A stretch of DNA of 64,000 nt from the NCBI RefSeq assembly GCF_000710915.1, contig NZ_BAUA01000181.1:1-64000 (forward strand), read 5' to 3'. Source of the DNA: Nocardia brasiliensis IFM 10847. GTDB lineage: Bacteria; Actinomycetota; Actinomycetes; Mycobacteriales; Mycobacteriaceae. Below, piece by piece: positions 17,583 through 24,425 of the stretch; within the stretch, counting starts at the first letter, position 1; each line of letters begins with the position of its first letter. The position numbers and the translations under genes are program-made. A model generated the notes under the pieces. That model ran no database searches. It had not been told where the DNA came from and worked only from the letters and a program-made list of their open reading frames with translations.

Positions 17583-17622
17583 CCTTCCCCGGGATGTCCC
17601 GGGACCTCGGACGGGGAAGGTC
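17581..17622 (+). promoter_or_regulatory. Mutually exclusive hairpins upstream of the EF-Tu paralogue
   Basis: The long stem pairs GACCTTCCCCG (17581-17591) with CGGGGAAGGTC (17612-17622). A competing 7-bp hairpin, CCCGGGA-TG-TCCCGGG (17588-17603), uses part of the same left arm. A further 7-bp hairpin (17654-17660 with 17669-17675) lies 11 nt before the AGGAA ribosome site of the downstream gene. No T tract follows, so control of translation or Rho-type attenuation fits better than intrinsic termination. Confidence 0.55.
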
Positions 17623-17696
17623 GCCCCGCCGCAGAGGTCCCGCTCGACACCGTCGGGCACATTCGCTCGTGCCCGCCAGGGAAACCAGGAAAGAAC

Positions 17697-18875
17697 ATGT
17701 CCAAGAAGGCTTACGTCCGCACCAAGCCGCACCTCAACATCGGCACCATGGGCCATGTCGACCACGGCAAGACCACACTCACCGCGGCGATCACCAAGGT
17801 GCTCGCCGAGCGCGGCGGCGGCAGTTTCGTGCCGTTCGACCGGATCGACCGGGCGCCCGAGGAGGCGCAGCGCGGCATCACCATCAATATCGCGCACGTC
17901 GAATACGAGACGGCCACAAGGCATTACGCGCACATCGACATGCCGGGGCACGCGGACTTCGTGAAGAACATGATCACGGGTGCGTCCCAGCTGGACGGTG
18001 CGATCCTGGTGGTCTCCGCACTAGACGGCGTGATGCCGCAGACCGCCGAGCACGTGCTGCTGGCCCGGCAGGTCGGCGTCGAGCACGTGGTCGTCGCCCT
18101 GAACAAGGCCGACGCGGGTGACCCCGAACTGCTCGACCTGATCGAGCTGGAGGTCCGTGAGCTGCTCACGGCCCAGGGCTATCCGGGCGCCGAGGCGCCG
18201 GTCGTGCGGGTGTCGGGGCTGCGGGCGCTGAACGGCGACGAGCGGTGGACCGCGGCGCTGGTCGAACTGCTGGACGCGATCGACACGTATGTGCCGATAC
18301 CGTTCCGCTACACCGACGCGCCCTTCCTGCTGCCGGTGGAGAACGTCCTCACCATCACCGGTCGAGGCACGGTCGTCACCGGTGCGGTGGAGCGCGGCCG
18401 GGTGCGCCTGGGCGACCGGGTGGCGGTGGCGGGGTTCGGCGACGAACTCACCTCGGTCGTCACCGGCGTCGAAACCTTCGGTCGCACCATGGATTACGCG
18501 GAGGCGGGCGACAACGTCGCCTTGCTGCTGCGCGGGGTCCAGCGCGACCAGGTCCGGCGCGGTCACGTCGTCGCCGAGCCGGGCAGCGTGACCGGGCACA
18601 CCGGCTTCACCGCACGCGTCTACCTGCTCGGTGCGGCGGAGGGCGGTCGGCGCACGCCGATCGGCACCGGTTACCGCCCGCAGTTCTACATCCGCACCGG
18701 TGACGTGGTCGGTGACGTGTCGCTGCCCGGCGACGTGCGGCTGGCGATGCCCGGGGAGACGGTCGAACTGACCGTCCGCCTGGGTCGTCCGGTTCCGCTC
18801 GAGCCGGGCCTCGGCTTCGCGATCCGCGAGGGCGGGCGCACCGTCGGCGCGGGCACCGTCCTGGCCGTCGGTTAG
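17697..18875 (+). CDS. tuf: Divergent EF-Tu paralogue with changes at elfamycin-contact positions
   Basis: A 392-residue translation elongation factor Tu that would deliver aminoacyl-tRNA to the ribosome. GTPase motifs are intact: GHVDHGKT (G1), RGITI (G2), DMPGH (G3), NKAD (G4). All three domains are present to the end (FAIREGGRTVGAG). It departs from normal actinobacterial EF-Tu at many sites (e.g. RTMDYAEAGDNVALLLRG and VVTGAVERG). Against E. coli mature numbering, Arg230 is Ala and Gly275 is Ala. The kirromycin sites Gln124, Gly316, Gln329 and Ala375 are unchanged. It is not in a str operon, so it is inferred to be a second copy. A good AGGAA site precedes the start. Confidence 0.88.
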   Translation: MSKKAYVRTKPHLNIGTMGHVDHGKTTLTAAITKVLAERGGGSFVPFDRIDRAPEEAQRGITINIAHVEYETATRHYAHIDMPGHADFVKNMITGASQLDGAILVVSALDGVMPQTAEHVLLARQVGVEHVVVALNKADAGDPELLDLIELEVRELLTAQGYPGAEAPVVRVSGLRALNGDERWTAALVELLDAIDTYVPIPFRYTDAPFLLPVENVLTITGRGTVVTGAVERGRVRLGDRVAVAGFGDELTSVVTGVETFGRTMDYAEAGDNVALLLRGVQRDQVRRGHVVAEPGSVTGHTGFTARVYLLGAAEGGRRTPIGTGYRPQFYIRTGDVVGDVSLPGDVRLAMPGETVELTVRLGRPVPLEPGLGFAIREGGRTVGAGTVLAVG

Positions 18876-18894
18876 CCGCCCCGCCCGGCGGACG

Positions 18895-20118
18895 TCATGG
18901 ACGACCGGTCGATCCCACCGCCGCAGTCGGGATCGGCCGGGAGTCCATGGGCGGCGTAGCGCCGAAGTGGGTGCGGACATCGGCGCAGGCCGCCATGATT
19001 CGATCGACCTGCGCATCGGTGAGCCCCGCATGCAGGCAGAGCCGTACCAGCGTGCGATCGCGGGAGGTGGCCGGTGGGCACAGCAGCGCGGCGAAAATGC
19101 CCCGGGACTCCAGGAAGTCGCGGATCGCGGCACCACGCAGATCGGGTCCGGCCTGCAGCGCGACGATATGGCTCGCCGAGCCTTCCAGGTCGAATTCGAG
19201 TGCGGTCAGCGCCCGCCGGATCGTGGTGGCGAGTTCGCGTAGTCGCTGCCGTCGCCAGTTGTCCAGCCGGATCACCTCGAGTGTCGCTGCCAGCCCGGCG
19301 ATTTCGTGCGGTAGCAGGGTCGAGGAGAACATCGAGGGATGCGACTCCATCTTGAAGTAGTCGACGAAGTCGGGGTTGTTCGCGGCGACGAAACCGGCCC
19401 GCCCGGCAAAAGCCTTGGACAGGCTGATGATTCGGTACGGCACCCGGTCGGTGAGGCCGAGCGCGGCGACCATGCCCGCGCCCGCGGGCCCGTCGGTGCC
19501 CGCCGCGTGTGATTCGTCGACGATCAGCACGCTGTCGGTCTCGTCGGCGATCTCGCAGAACTGGGTCAGCGGGCAGCGGCTGCCGTTGCTGCCGTAGACG
19601 GCGTCCACCGCGATGATCCCCGGCCCGTGCGCGCGAATCAGCTCGCGCAGGTGTCCGGGGAAGTTGTGCCGGAACGAATAGGTCGGCGATCCGGTGACCC
19701 GCGCGCCGTGCCACAGCGACATATTCGCGAACTGATCGATGTAGACCGGTGTTTCGGCGTCCGAGATCGCTTGCAGCAGGCCGACGCTCGCGTCCCAGCC
19801 GGATTGGCAGAGCACGCCCGCGGGCGCCCGGAGATGTTCGGCGAGCGCTCGCTCGAGCACCACCTGCGGGTGCGCGCCGTGCAGGAAGACGCTCGGGGTG
19901 GCGCCGCAGGTGGGCGCGGAGCGCAGCGCGGTCCGGATCGCGTGCGCGATGCGGGGGTCGCCGGTGAGCGCCAGATAGTCGTTGCTGCGCAGCACGATAT
20001 CGCCATATCTGGGACTTCGGCTGTGCAGTATGTGCCGCCCGCCCCAGCGACCGGCGATTCGGTCCGAGTGAAAGCTGTCGACGCGCAGTTGGATCCGTTC
20101 GGCGATGGTCAGATCCAT
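18895..20118 (-). CDS. cqsA: CqsA-like alpha-oxoamine synthase (CAI-1-type autoinducer synthase)
   Basis: A 407-residue fold-type I PLP enzyme. It resembles Vibrio CqsA more than biotin-pathway BioF: SNDYLAL at 45-51, CQSGWDASVGLLQ at 104-116, YIDQFANMSLWHGAR at 126-140, HGPGIIAVDAVYGSNG, DESH (Asp201, His204), PLP-Lys235 in ISLSKAFA, FSSTLLPHE, and RDFLESRGIFAALLCPPATSR near the end. CqsA condenses S-adenosylmethionine with an acyl-CoA to an amino-ketone precursor of a hydroxyketone signal; that chemistry is inferred here. An excellent AAAGGAG site fixes the start at 20118. It converges with the EF-Tu paralogue 20 bp away. No CqsS-like receptor is in the window. Confidence 0.85.
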   Translation of the reverse strand: MDLTIAERIQLRVDSFHSDRIAGRWGGRHILHSRSPRYGDIVLRSNDYLALTGDPRIAHAIRTALRSAPTCGATPSVFLHGAHPQVVLERALAEHLRAPAGVLCQSGWDASVGLLQAISDAETPVYIDQFANMSLWHGARVTGSPTYSFRHNFPGHLRELIRAHGPGIIAVDAVYGSNGSRCPLTQFCEIADETDSVLIVDESHAAGTDGPAGAGMVAALGLTDRVPYRIISLSKAFAGRAGFVAANNPDFVDYFKMESHPSMFSSTLLPHEIAGLAATLEVIRLDNWRRQRLRELATTIRRALTALEFDLEGSASHIVALQAGPDLRGAAIRDFLESRGIFAALLCPPATSRDRTLVRLCLHAGLTDAQVDRIMAACADVRTHFGATPPMDSRPIPTAAVGSTGRP

Positions 20119-20130
20119 GAAACTCCTTTC

Positions 20131-20207
20131 GCTAGCACTAGCTACTTCAGAGCACACGCAGTTCGATTGAACCACCGCGTTATCGTTGCAGGACCGTAAT
20201 CGATAAC
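20131..20207. promoter_or_regulatory. Cluster of three dyads in the cqsA-like promoter region
   Basis: Three inverted repeats lie 13-90 bp upstream of the cqsA-like start: GCTAG-CA-CTAGC (20131-20142), GTTC-GATT-GAAC (20161-20172), and GTTATCG (20179-20185) paired with CGATAAC (20201-20207) across 15 nt. Such density suggests binding of at least one dimeric regulator. No regulator gene adjoins it. Confidence 0.45.
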
Positions 20208-20340
20208 TTGACAGATGACCACTATCGTCCGCGCGAGCGCGCGGACTTCCGCAATGCTTCGGCAACGAGCGAGCCGGTCGGTCCGCAAGGCCGGTTGCGC
20301 GGCAATCTGAAACGCAACCGGCTCAGCGTATCCGGCCAGC

Positions 20341-21594
20341 TCAGCGGGTGGCGTGCGGCGCTCCGGCGCCCGGGTCGATCCGGGTCGGACCCGAGGCCGA
20401 GGGCAGTACCGGGAAGTCGAAGATCGCGGTCGGGATGTACACCGTGGCGCACGAATTGGGGATGTCGACAACACCGGAGAAGCGACCCTCGATGGGCGCC
20501 GCGCCGAGCAGCAGGTAGGCCTGCTCCGGCGTGTAGCCGAACTTCGTGAGGTAGTCGATGGCGTGCAGGCAGGCCCGTTCGAAGGACAACTGCGCGTCCA
20601 GATAACGCTGCTCCCCGCCGAGGGTGACCGAGGTGCCGGAGAAGGCGAGGTACTCCGAGTAGGTGGGCCCCGAATTGCCCGGCACGAAAATGGCGTTCTC
20701 GGCCACGCCGTAGAGCTCCATGCCGTTCTTGATGAGATCGACGCGTAGATCGATGAAACCGCCCATCTCGATGGCGCCACAGAAGGTGATCTCGCCGTCG
20801 CCCTGGGAGAAGTGCAGGTCGCCGACCGAGAGGTGAGCGCCGTCCACGAACACCGGATAGAACACCCTGCTGCCCCGGGTGAAGTTCTTGATGTCCTGGT
20901 TGCCGCCGTTCTCGCGCGGCGGCGCGGTGCGCGCGGCCTCGGCCGCGGCGCGATCGAACTCGGCGCCGGTGAGGCTGCCCAGGATGGCGTCGCGCGGTTC
21001 CGGCGGTAGCGCGAGCGGCGGTACCCGCTGCGGGTCGGTGGCGATCAACGCGCCCTCGCGGGCATTCCATTTCGCCAGCAGCGCGGCCGACGGGGCGGTG
21101 CCCATCAGGCCGGGATGGGTCATGCCGGTGAACTTCACCCCGGGGATGTGCCGTGACGTGGTGGTCTGCCCGCTGAAATCCCAGATCGCCTTGTAGGCGT
21201 CGGGGAAGTGCTCGGTCAGGAAGCCGCCGCCGTTGTCGGTGGGAAAGATGCCGGTGTAACCCCAGCCCTGCCCGGCCAGCGGCCCCGAATCCTCTTGGGG
21301 GATAGGGCCGATATCCAGGATGTCCACGATCAGCAGATCGCCGGGCTGGGCGCCTTCGATCGCGAACGGCCCGGACAGGCAGTGCACGGTACTGAGCGGC
21401 GCGTTCAGGACGTCCTCGGCGGAGTCGTCGTTGTGGATGGCCCCGTCGAACCATTCGCGCACGTGTACCCGGAACTCGTCGCCCGGTTTGACCGTCACCG
21501 CGGCGGGGATGTCGGGGTGCCATCGGTTGTGGCCGACGAGCTTCTGATCGGTGAACCGTTTGGTGGAGTCGAGCGGAAACAGCAGTTCGGGCAC
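20341..21594 (-). CDS. fmdA: Acetamidase/formamidase (FmdA/AmdA family)
   Basis: A 417-residue amidohydrolase releasing ammonia from short amides such as formamide or acetamide. The N-terminus is typical (VPELLFPLDSTKRF, HNRWHPDIPAAVTVKPGDEFRVHVREWFDG). It keeps IEGAQPGDLLIVDILDIGPI, TGMTHPGLMGTAPS, and DLHFSQGDGEITFCGAIEMGG. GTG at 21594 with AAGGA upstream marks the start. It is the distal gene of a unit with the FmdB-like zinc ribbon (18 bp upstream) and the AmiC-like sensor further up. Which amide it prefers is not determinable. Confidence 0.92.
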   Translation of the reverse strand: MPELLFPLDSTKRFTDQKLVGHNRWHPDIPAAVTVKPGDEFRVHVREWFDGAIHNDDSAEDVLNAPLSTVHCLSGPFAIEGAQPGDLLIVDILDIGPIPQEDSGPLAGQGWGYTGIFPTDNGGGFLTEHFPDAYKAIWDFSGQTTTSRHIPGVKFTGMTHPGLMGTAPSAALLAKWNAREGALIATDPQRVPPLALPPEPRDAILGSLTGAEFDRAAAEAARTAPPRENGGNQDIKNFTRGSRVFYPVFVDGAHLSVGDLHFSQGDGEITFCGAIEMGGFIDLRVDLIKNGMELYGVAENAIFVPGNSGPTYSEYLAFSGTSVTLGGEQRYLDAQLSFERACLHAIDYLTKFGYTPEQAYLLLGAAPIEGRFSGVVDIPNSCATVYIPTAIFDFPVLPSASGPTRIDPGAGAPHATR

Positions 21595-21611
21595 AGTCTC
21601 GTCCTTCGAGG

Positions 21612-21890
21612 TCAGGGGCGGGGTAGCTGGCGATGCAAGGGGTTTCGGCTCACGGGTGCCGATCGGCGCGGGGGTGGCGCCGCGACGACGGCGGGTTCGG
21701 CGGCGGTGCGTCGGGTGGCGTCGAGCAGCCGCGTCGCCGCCGCGCCGGGGCGGATCAGCGCGCCGCCGCCGAACTGTCGTTTGCTGTCCGCGGCGCAGGC
21801 CGGGCAGGACGCGGCGGCGGGGACGTCGGCCATGGCGAAGGCGCGGTCGAAGCCGCCGCACGCCCGGCAGTGGAACCGATACAGGGGCAC
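21612..21890 (-). CDS. fmdB: FmdB-family zinc-ribbon protein, amidase-linked
   Basis: A 92-residue protein beginning MPLYRFHCRACGGFDRAF, with two Cys pairs (CRAC and CPAC) forming a zinc ribbon in the first 35 residues. A basic, Ala/Arg-rich tail ends near the start of the amidase gene. FmdB-type proteins regularly accompany FmdA amidases and were proposed as regulators; the exact role is unclear. The start is GTG at 21890 with AGAGG upstream. The shared AT-rich operator motif lies 12 bp before the gene. Confidence 0.85.
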   Translation of the reverse strand: MPLYRFHCRACGGFDRAFAMADVPAAASCPACAADSKRQFGGGALIRPGAAATRLLDATRRTAAEPAVVAAPPPRRSAPVSRNPLHRQLPRP

Positions 21891-21901
21891 GGGTACCTCT
21901 T

Positions 21902-21919
21902 TATTTTCATATGAATATG
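21902..21919. promoter_or_regulatory. AT-rich operator motif, copy 1 (upstream of fmdB-fmdA)
   Basis: An 18-bp site centred on the perfect palindrome TTCATATGAA, within TATTTTCATATGAATATG. It contrasts sharply with the surrounding ~70 percent GC. It resembles the site at 23082-23103 next to the MarR gene, sharing TATTT near the left and TGAATAT at the right. It is a likely binding site for the local MarR regulator. Confidence 0.6.
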
Positions 21920-21984
21920 TTTCGTATGACGACGATACAAAGGCCGCGAGGTCGCCGCAGCGAAACCGCGTCGTGAAGTTCGTG

Positions 21985-23079
21985 TTACGAGTTCGACGAG
22001 CTCAACTCGGCCCGCACGCTGAATTCGAGCGCATCGGCATCGGCCAGATAGACCGGTTGGGTGGTGTGCGCGCCGCGCACCCGCACCTCGCCGCGCGGCC
22101 CGCCGTAGCTCACCCGGGGCGCGTGGCGTTCGATGGCGCGCAGATCGAGACTGCGCGCGGATTCGGCCAGCGACGCGAACAGCAGCAGGCCCTCGTAGCA
22201 GGATTCGCCGATGTTGTTCAGCGCGGGCGCGGCGGGCCCGAACTCCTGGAGATAGCGGGCCCCGAAATCCATCCCGGCCGAGGACACCACACTCTCGAAA
22301 TAGCCACTGGCGGTGAACAATCCGCGGGTGCTGCCGGCGCCGCCGGCGTACAGCACGTCTTCGCCGATCATCATGCTCAGCCGCACCCGGCCGTCGTCTA
22401 GCCCGGCCTTGGCGAAGGCGCGATTGAACGCCGCGCAGTCCGCGCCGACCATGAACAGCAGCACGCCCTGCGCGGGCGAGCTGCGGACCAGGGCCAGGGC
22501 GTGGCGAAAGTCCCGCCCGCCCAACGGCACGAAGGTCTCGCCGACGATGCCGATATCGGTGGTCGCGGCGAATTCCCTGGCAGCCCTGGCGGTTTCGCGC
22601 GGCCAGACGTAATCGTTGCCGATCACGCACCAGCGGCGGATGCCGTACTCGGCGCGCAGCCAGCGCAGCGCCGGAAACAGCTGCTGCTCCGGCGTTTCGC
22701 CCACCATGTAGACGCCGTCGGAGTCCTCGCCGCCCTCGTAGAACGTCGTATAGACATAGGGCACCCGGCCCGCGGTCTGGGGCGTTATCACCTTGCGCGC
22801 GTTGGACAGATGCCAGCCGACGACGCCGTCGACCAGCCCGGCGCCGACCATGCGATCGATCGTCGCGGCGAGCACCGGCAGCGGTGCGCCCGCGTCCACC
22901 GGATGCAGCCGCACCGGGCGATCGAGAATGCCGCCCATGGCATTGAGATCGGCGACGGCGAGGCCGGCGCAGGCCTCACACGAGGGGCCGAACATCCCCG
23001 CCGGTCCGCTGAGCGGCACCACGAGCGCGATGTCCACCGTGGCGCGACGAAAACCCGAGAGCGGCAACGGAATCACCAC
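21985..23079 (-). CDS. AmiC-like amide-sensing protein (periplasmic-binding fold, no signal peptide)
   Basis: A 364-residue type I periplasmic-binding-fold protein of the branched-chain amino acid/urea/amide family (VDIALVVPLSGPAGMFGPSCEACAGLAVADLNAMGGI at the start, then VIGNDYVWPRE). It has no signal peptide or lipobox, and no ABC permease or ATPase genes adjoin it. It therefore fits AmiC, the cytosolic amide sensor of Pseudomonas, rather than an ABC transporter component. It lies upstream of the FmdB/FmdA pair and divergent from a MarR regulator. No AmiR-type antiterminator is visible, so how its signal is passed on is unknown. Confidence 0.8.
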   Translation of the reverse strand: MVIPLPLSGFRRATVDIALVVPLSGPAGMFGPSCEACAGLAVADLNAMGGILDRPVRLHPVDAGAPLPVLAATIDRMVGAGLVDGVVGWHLSNARKVITPQTAGRVPYVYTTFYEGGEDSDGVYMVGETPEQQLFPALRWLRAEYGIRRWCVIGNDYVWPRETARAAREFAATTDIGIVGETFVPLGGRDFRHALALVRSSPAQGVLLFMVGADCAAFNRAFAKAGLDDGRVRLSMMIGEDVLYAGGAGSTRGLFTASGYFESVVSSAGMDFGARYLQEFGPAAPALNNIGESCYEGLLLFASLAESARSLDLRAIERHAPRVSYGGPRGEVRVRGAHTTQPVYLADADALEFSVRAELSSSNS

Positions 23080-23081
23080 CG

Positions 23082-23103
23082 TATATTTCCACTTGAATAT
23101 TTA
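23082..23103. promoter_or_regulatory. AT-rich operator motif, copy 2 (between amiC-like and marR genes)
   Basis: The AT-rich site ATATTTCCACTTGAATAT has 5-bp ATATT/AATAT arms and lies in the 51-bp divergent intergenic space. It overlaps where the -35 element of the MarR gene should be, so repressor binding could control both directions. It resembles copy 1 at 21902-21919. Confidence 0.6.
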
Positions 23104-23118
23104 CTGCGCGGCGTTGGA

Positions 23119-23124
23119 TATAGT
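23119..23124 (+). promoter_or_regulatory. -10 element of a probably leaderless MarR transcript
   Basis: TATAGT lies 6 nt upstream of the GTG at 23131, which places transcription start at or near the start codon. No Shine-Dalgarno site precedes that codon, which agrees with leaderless translation, common in actinobacteria. Confidence 0.5.
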
Positions 23125-23130
23125 GCTCCG

Positions 23131-23568
23131 GTGGACGATAGCACCGCCCCCGCCGCGCTGGAGGAGTTGGCGCGACTCGTGCGCCGGGCGTCACAGGAAC
23201 TCGACCGGGCCATCGCGACCTGTCTCGGTGAAGCCTCGGTCGCGCGCTGGCACGTCCTGTCGACGGTGGCAGACGGTGCCGGCCACCCGATGTCGCACCT
23301 GGCCGAGGCCACCCTGCTGACCGGTGCCAGCCTCACCCGCCTGATCGACGGCATGATTTCCGACAACCTCGTGCACCGCAAGGTCGACGAGGTCGACCGG
23401 CGCCGGGTCCTGGTGTTCCCGACCCGCCGCGGACTGCTCGCGTATCAGACGATGAACAGCGCGGTCGCCGACAGCGGGCTCGACGCGCTCGCCGAGTCCA
23501 AAGGGCGTTTGGCCAAGTCGCTGGTCACTTTGATCGGCCAGTTGCACGCTCAACCCGTCGTGCATTAG
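23131..23568 (+). CDS. MarR-family transcriptional regulator
   Basis: A 145-residue winged-helix regulator. The recognition region is MSHLAEATLLTGASLTRLIDGMISDNLV and the wing is RKVDEVDRRRVLVFPTRRG, both typical of MarR. It starts at GTG 23131 (VDDSTAPAALEEL) and appears leaderless. It is divergent from the AmiC-like gene, and AT-rich dyads lie in the shared promoter and upstream of fmdB. Repression of the amidase genes relieved by an amide or a derivative is the natural inference; the ligand is unknown. Confidence 0.88.
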   Translation: MDDSTAPAALEELARLVRRASQELDRAIATCLGEASVARWHVLSTVADGAGHPMSHLAEATLLTGASLTRLIDGMISDNLVHRKVDEVDRRRVLVFPTRRGLLAYQTMNSAVADSGLDALAESKGRLAKSLVTLIGQLHAQPVVH

Positions 23569-23642
23569 CACCTGCGGCGCATCGATACTCGGGGTTTCGG
23601 GGAATTCCCTGATGGCGCGGGGGCCCGAACGGGGTAAGACTG

Positions 23643-24425
23643 GTGTGCATGACTTCGCAAGCTTTGGGCGCCGACGCCGCCGACGTGGCGGTTCCGGCCT
23701 CCGTCGCGGCCCGCGCTATCGACCTGGTCAAGGTCTATGGGTCAGGAGATACGCAGGTCCGCGCGCTGGACGGGGTGTCGGCCGAGTTCGCGAAGGGGGA
23801 ATTCACGGCGATCATGGGCCCTTCCGGCTCCGGCAAGTCGACGCTGATGCACTGCCTGGCCGGACTCGACAGCGCCAGCGCCGGCACCGTGCGCATCGGT
23901 GACACCGATCTGGCCGGGCTCTCGGACAAGCAGATGACCCGGCTGCGCCGGGACCGGATCGGCTTCGTCTTCCAGGCGTTCAACCTGGTGCCGACGCTGA
24001 CCGCGCTGGAGAACATCACGCTGCCGCTGGACATCGCGGGCCGCAAACCGGATCAGGACTGGCTGGACACCGTGCTGAAGCGGCTCGGCCTCAACGACCG
24101 GCTCACCCACCGGCCCAGCGAACTGTCCGGCGGACAGCAGCAGCGGGTGGCCTGCGCGCGCGCCCTCGCGGGCAAGCCGGAGATCATCTTCGGCGACGAG
24201 CCGACCGGCAACCTGGACTCCCGTGCCTCCGGGGAGGTGCTGTCCATTCTGCGGGCCGCGGTGGACGAGTTCGGGCAGACCGTGGTGATCGTGACGCACG
24301 AGCCGCACGCCGCCGCCTACGCCGACCGGGTGGTGTTCCTCGCCGACGGCCGCCTGGTCGACGAACTGCGTGACCCGACCTCCGATACCGTGCTCGACCG
24401 GATGAAGGCACTGGAGCAGGCGTGA
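23643..24425 (+). CDS. ABC transporter ATP-binding protein (MacB/LolD type)
   Basis: A 260-residue ATPase. Walker A is GPSGSGKST, the Q-loop is VFQAFNLVPTLTALEN, the signature LSGGQQQR, Walker B IIFGDEPTGNLD, and the H-loop VTHEP. These motifs and the small size place it in the LolD/MacB/FtsE-like group that works with FtsX-fold permeases. The GTG at 23643 has GGGGT seven bases upstream; an ATG at 23649 is the alternative. The stop overlaps the permease start (TGATG), showing translational coupling. Confidence 0.93.
   Translation: MCMTSQALGADAADVAVPASVAARAIDLVKVYGSGDTQVRALDGVSAEFAKGEFTAIMGPSGSGKSTLMHCLAGLDSASAGTVRIGDTDLAGLSDKQMTRLRRDRIGFVFQAFNLVPTLTALENITLPLDIAGRKPDQDWLDTVLKRLGLNDRLTHRPSELSGGQQQRVACARALAGKPEIIFGDEPTGNLDSRASGEVLSILRAAVDEFGQTVVIVTHEPHAAAYADRVVFLADGRLVDELRDPTSDTVLDRMKALEQA

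Noticed and set aside
17697..18875. Treating the EF-Tu gene as the normal housekeeping tuf
   Set aside because: No rpsL-rpsG-fusA neighbours, many unusual substitutions in conserved domain 2, and a secreted-protein gene upstream instead of the str operon.
18895..20118. Calling the PLP enzyme BioF (8-amino-7-oxononanoate synthase)
   Set aside because: No biotin genes nearby, and motifs across the whole length follow CqsA rather than BioF.
21985..23079. Reading the AmiC-like gene as an ABC transporter substrate-binding protein
   Set aside because: No signal peptide, lipobox, permease or ATPase gene nearby; the nearest ABC genes (23.6-27 kb) are of the exporter type and on the other strand.
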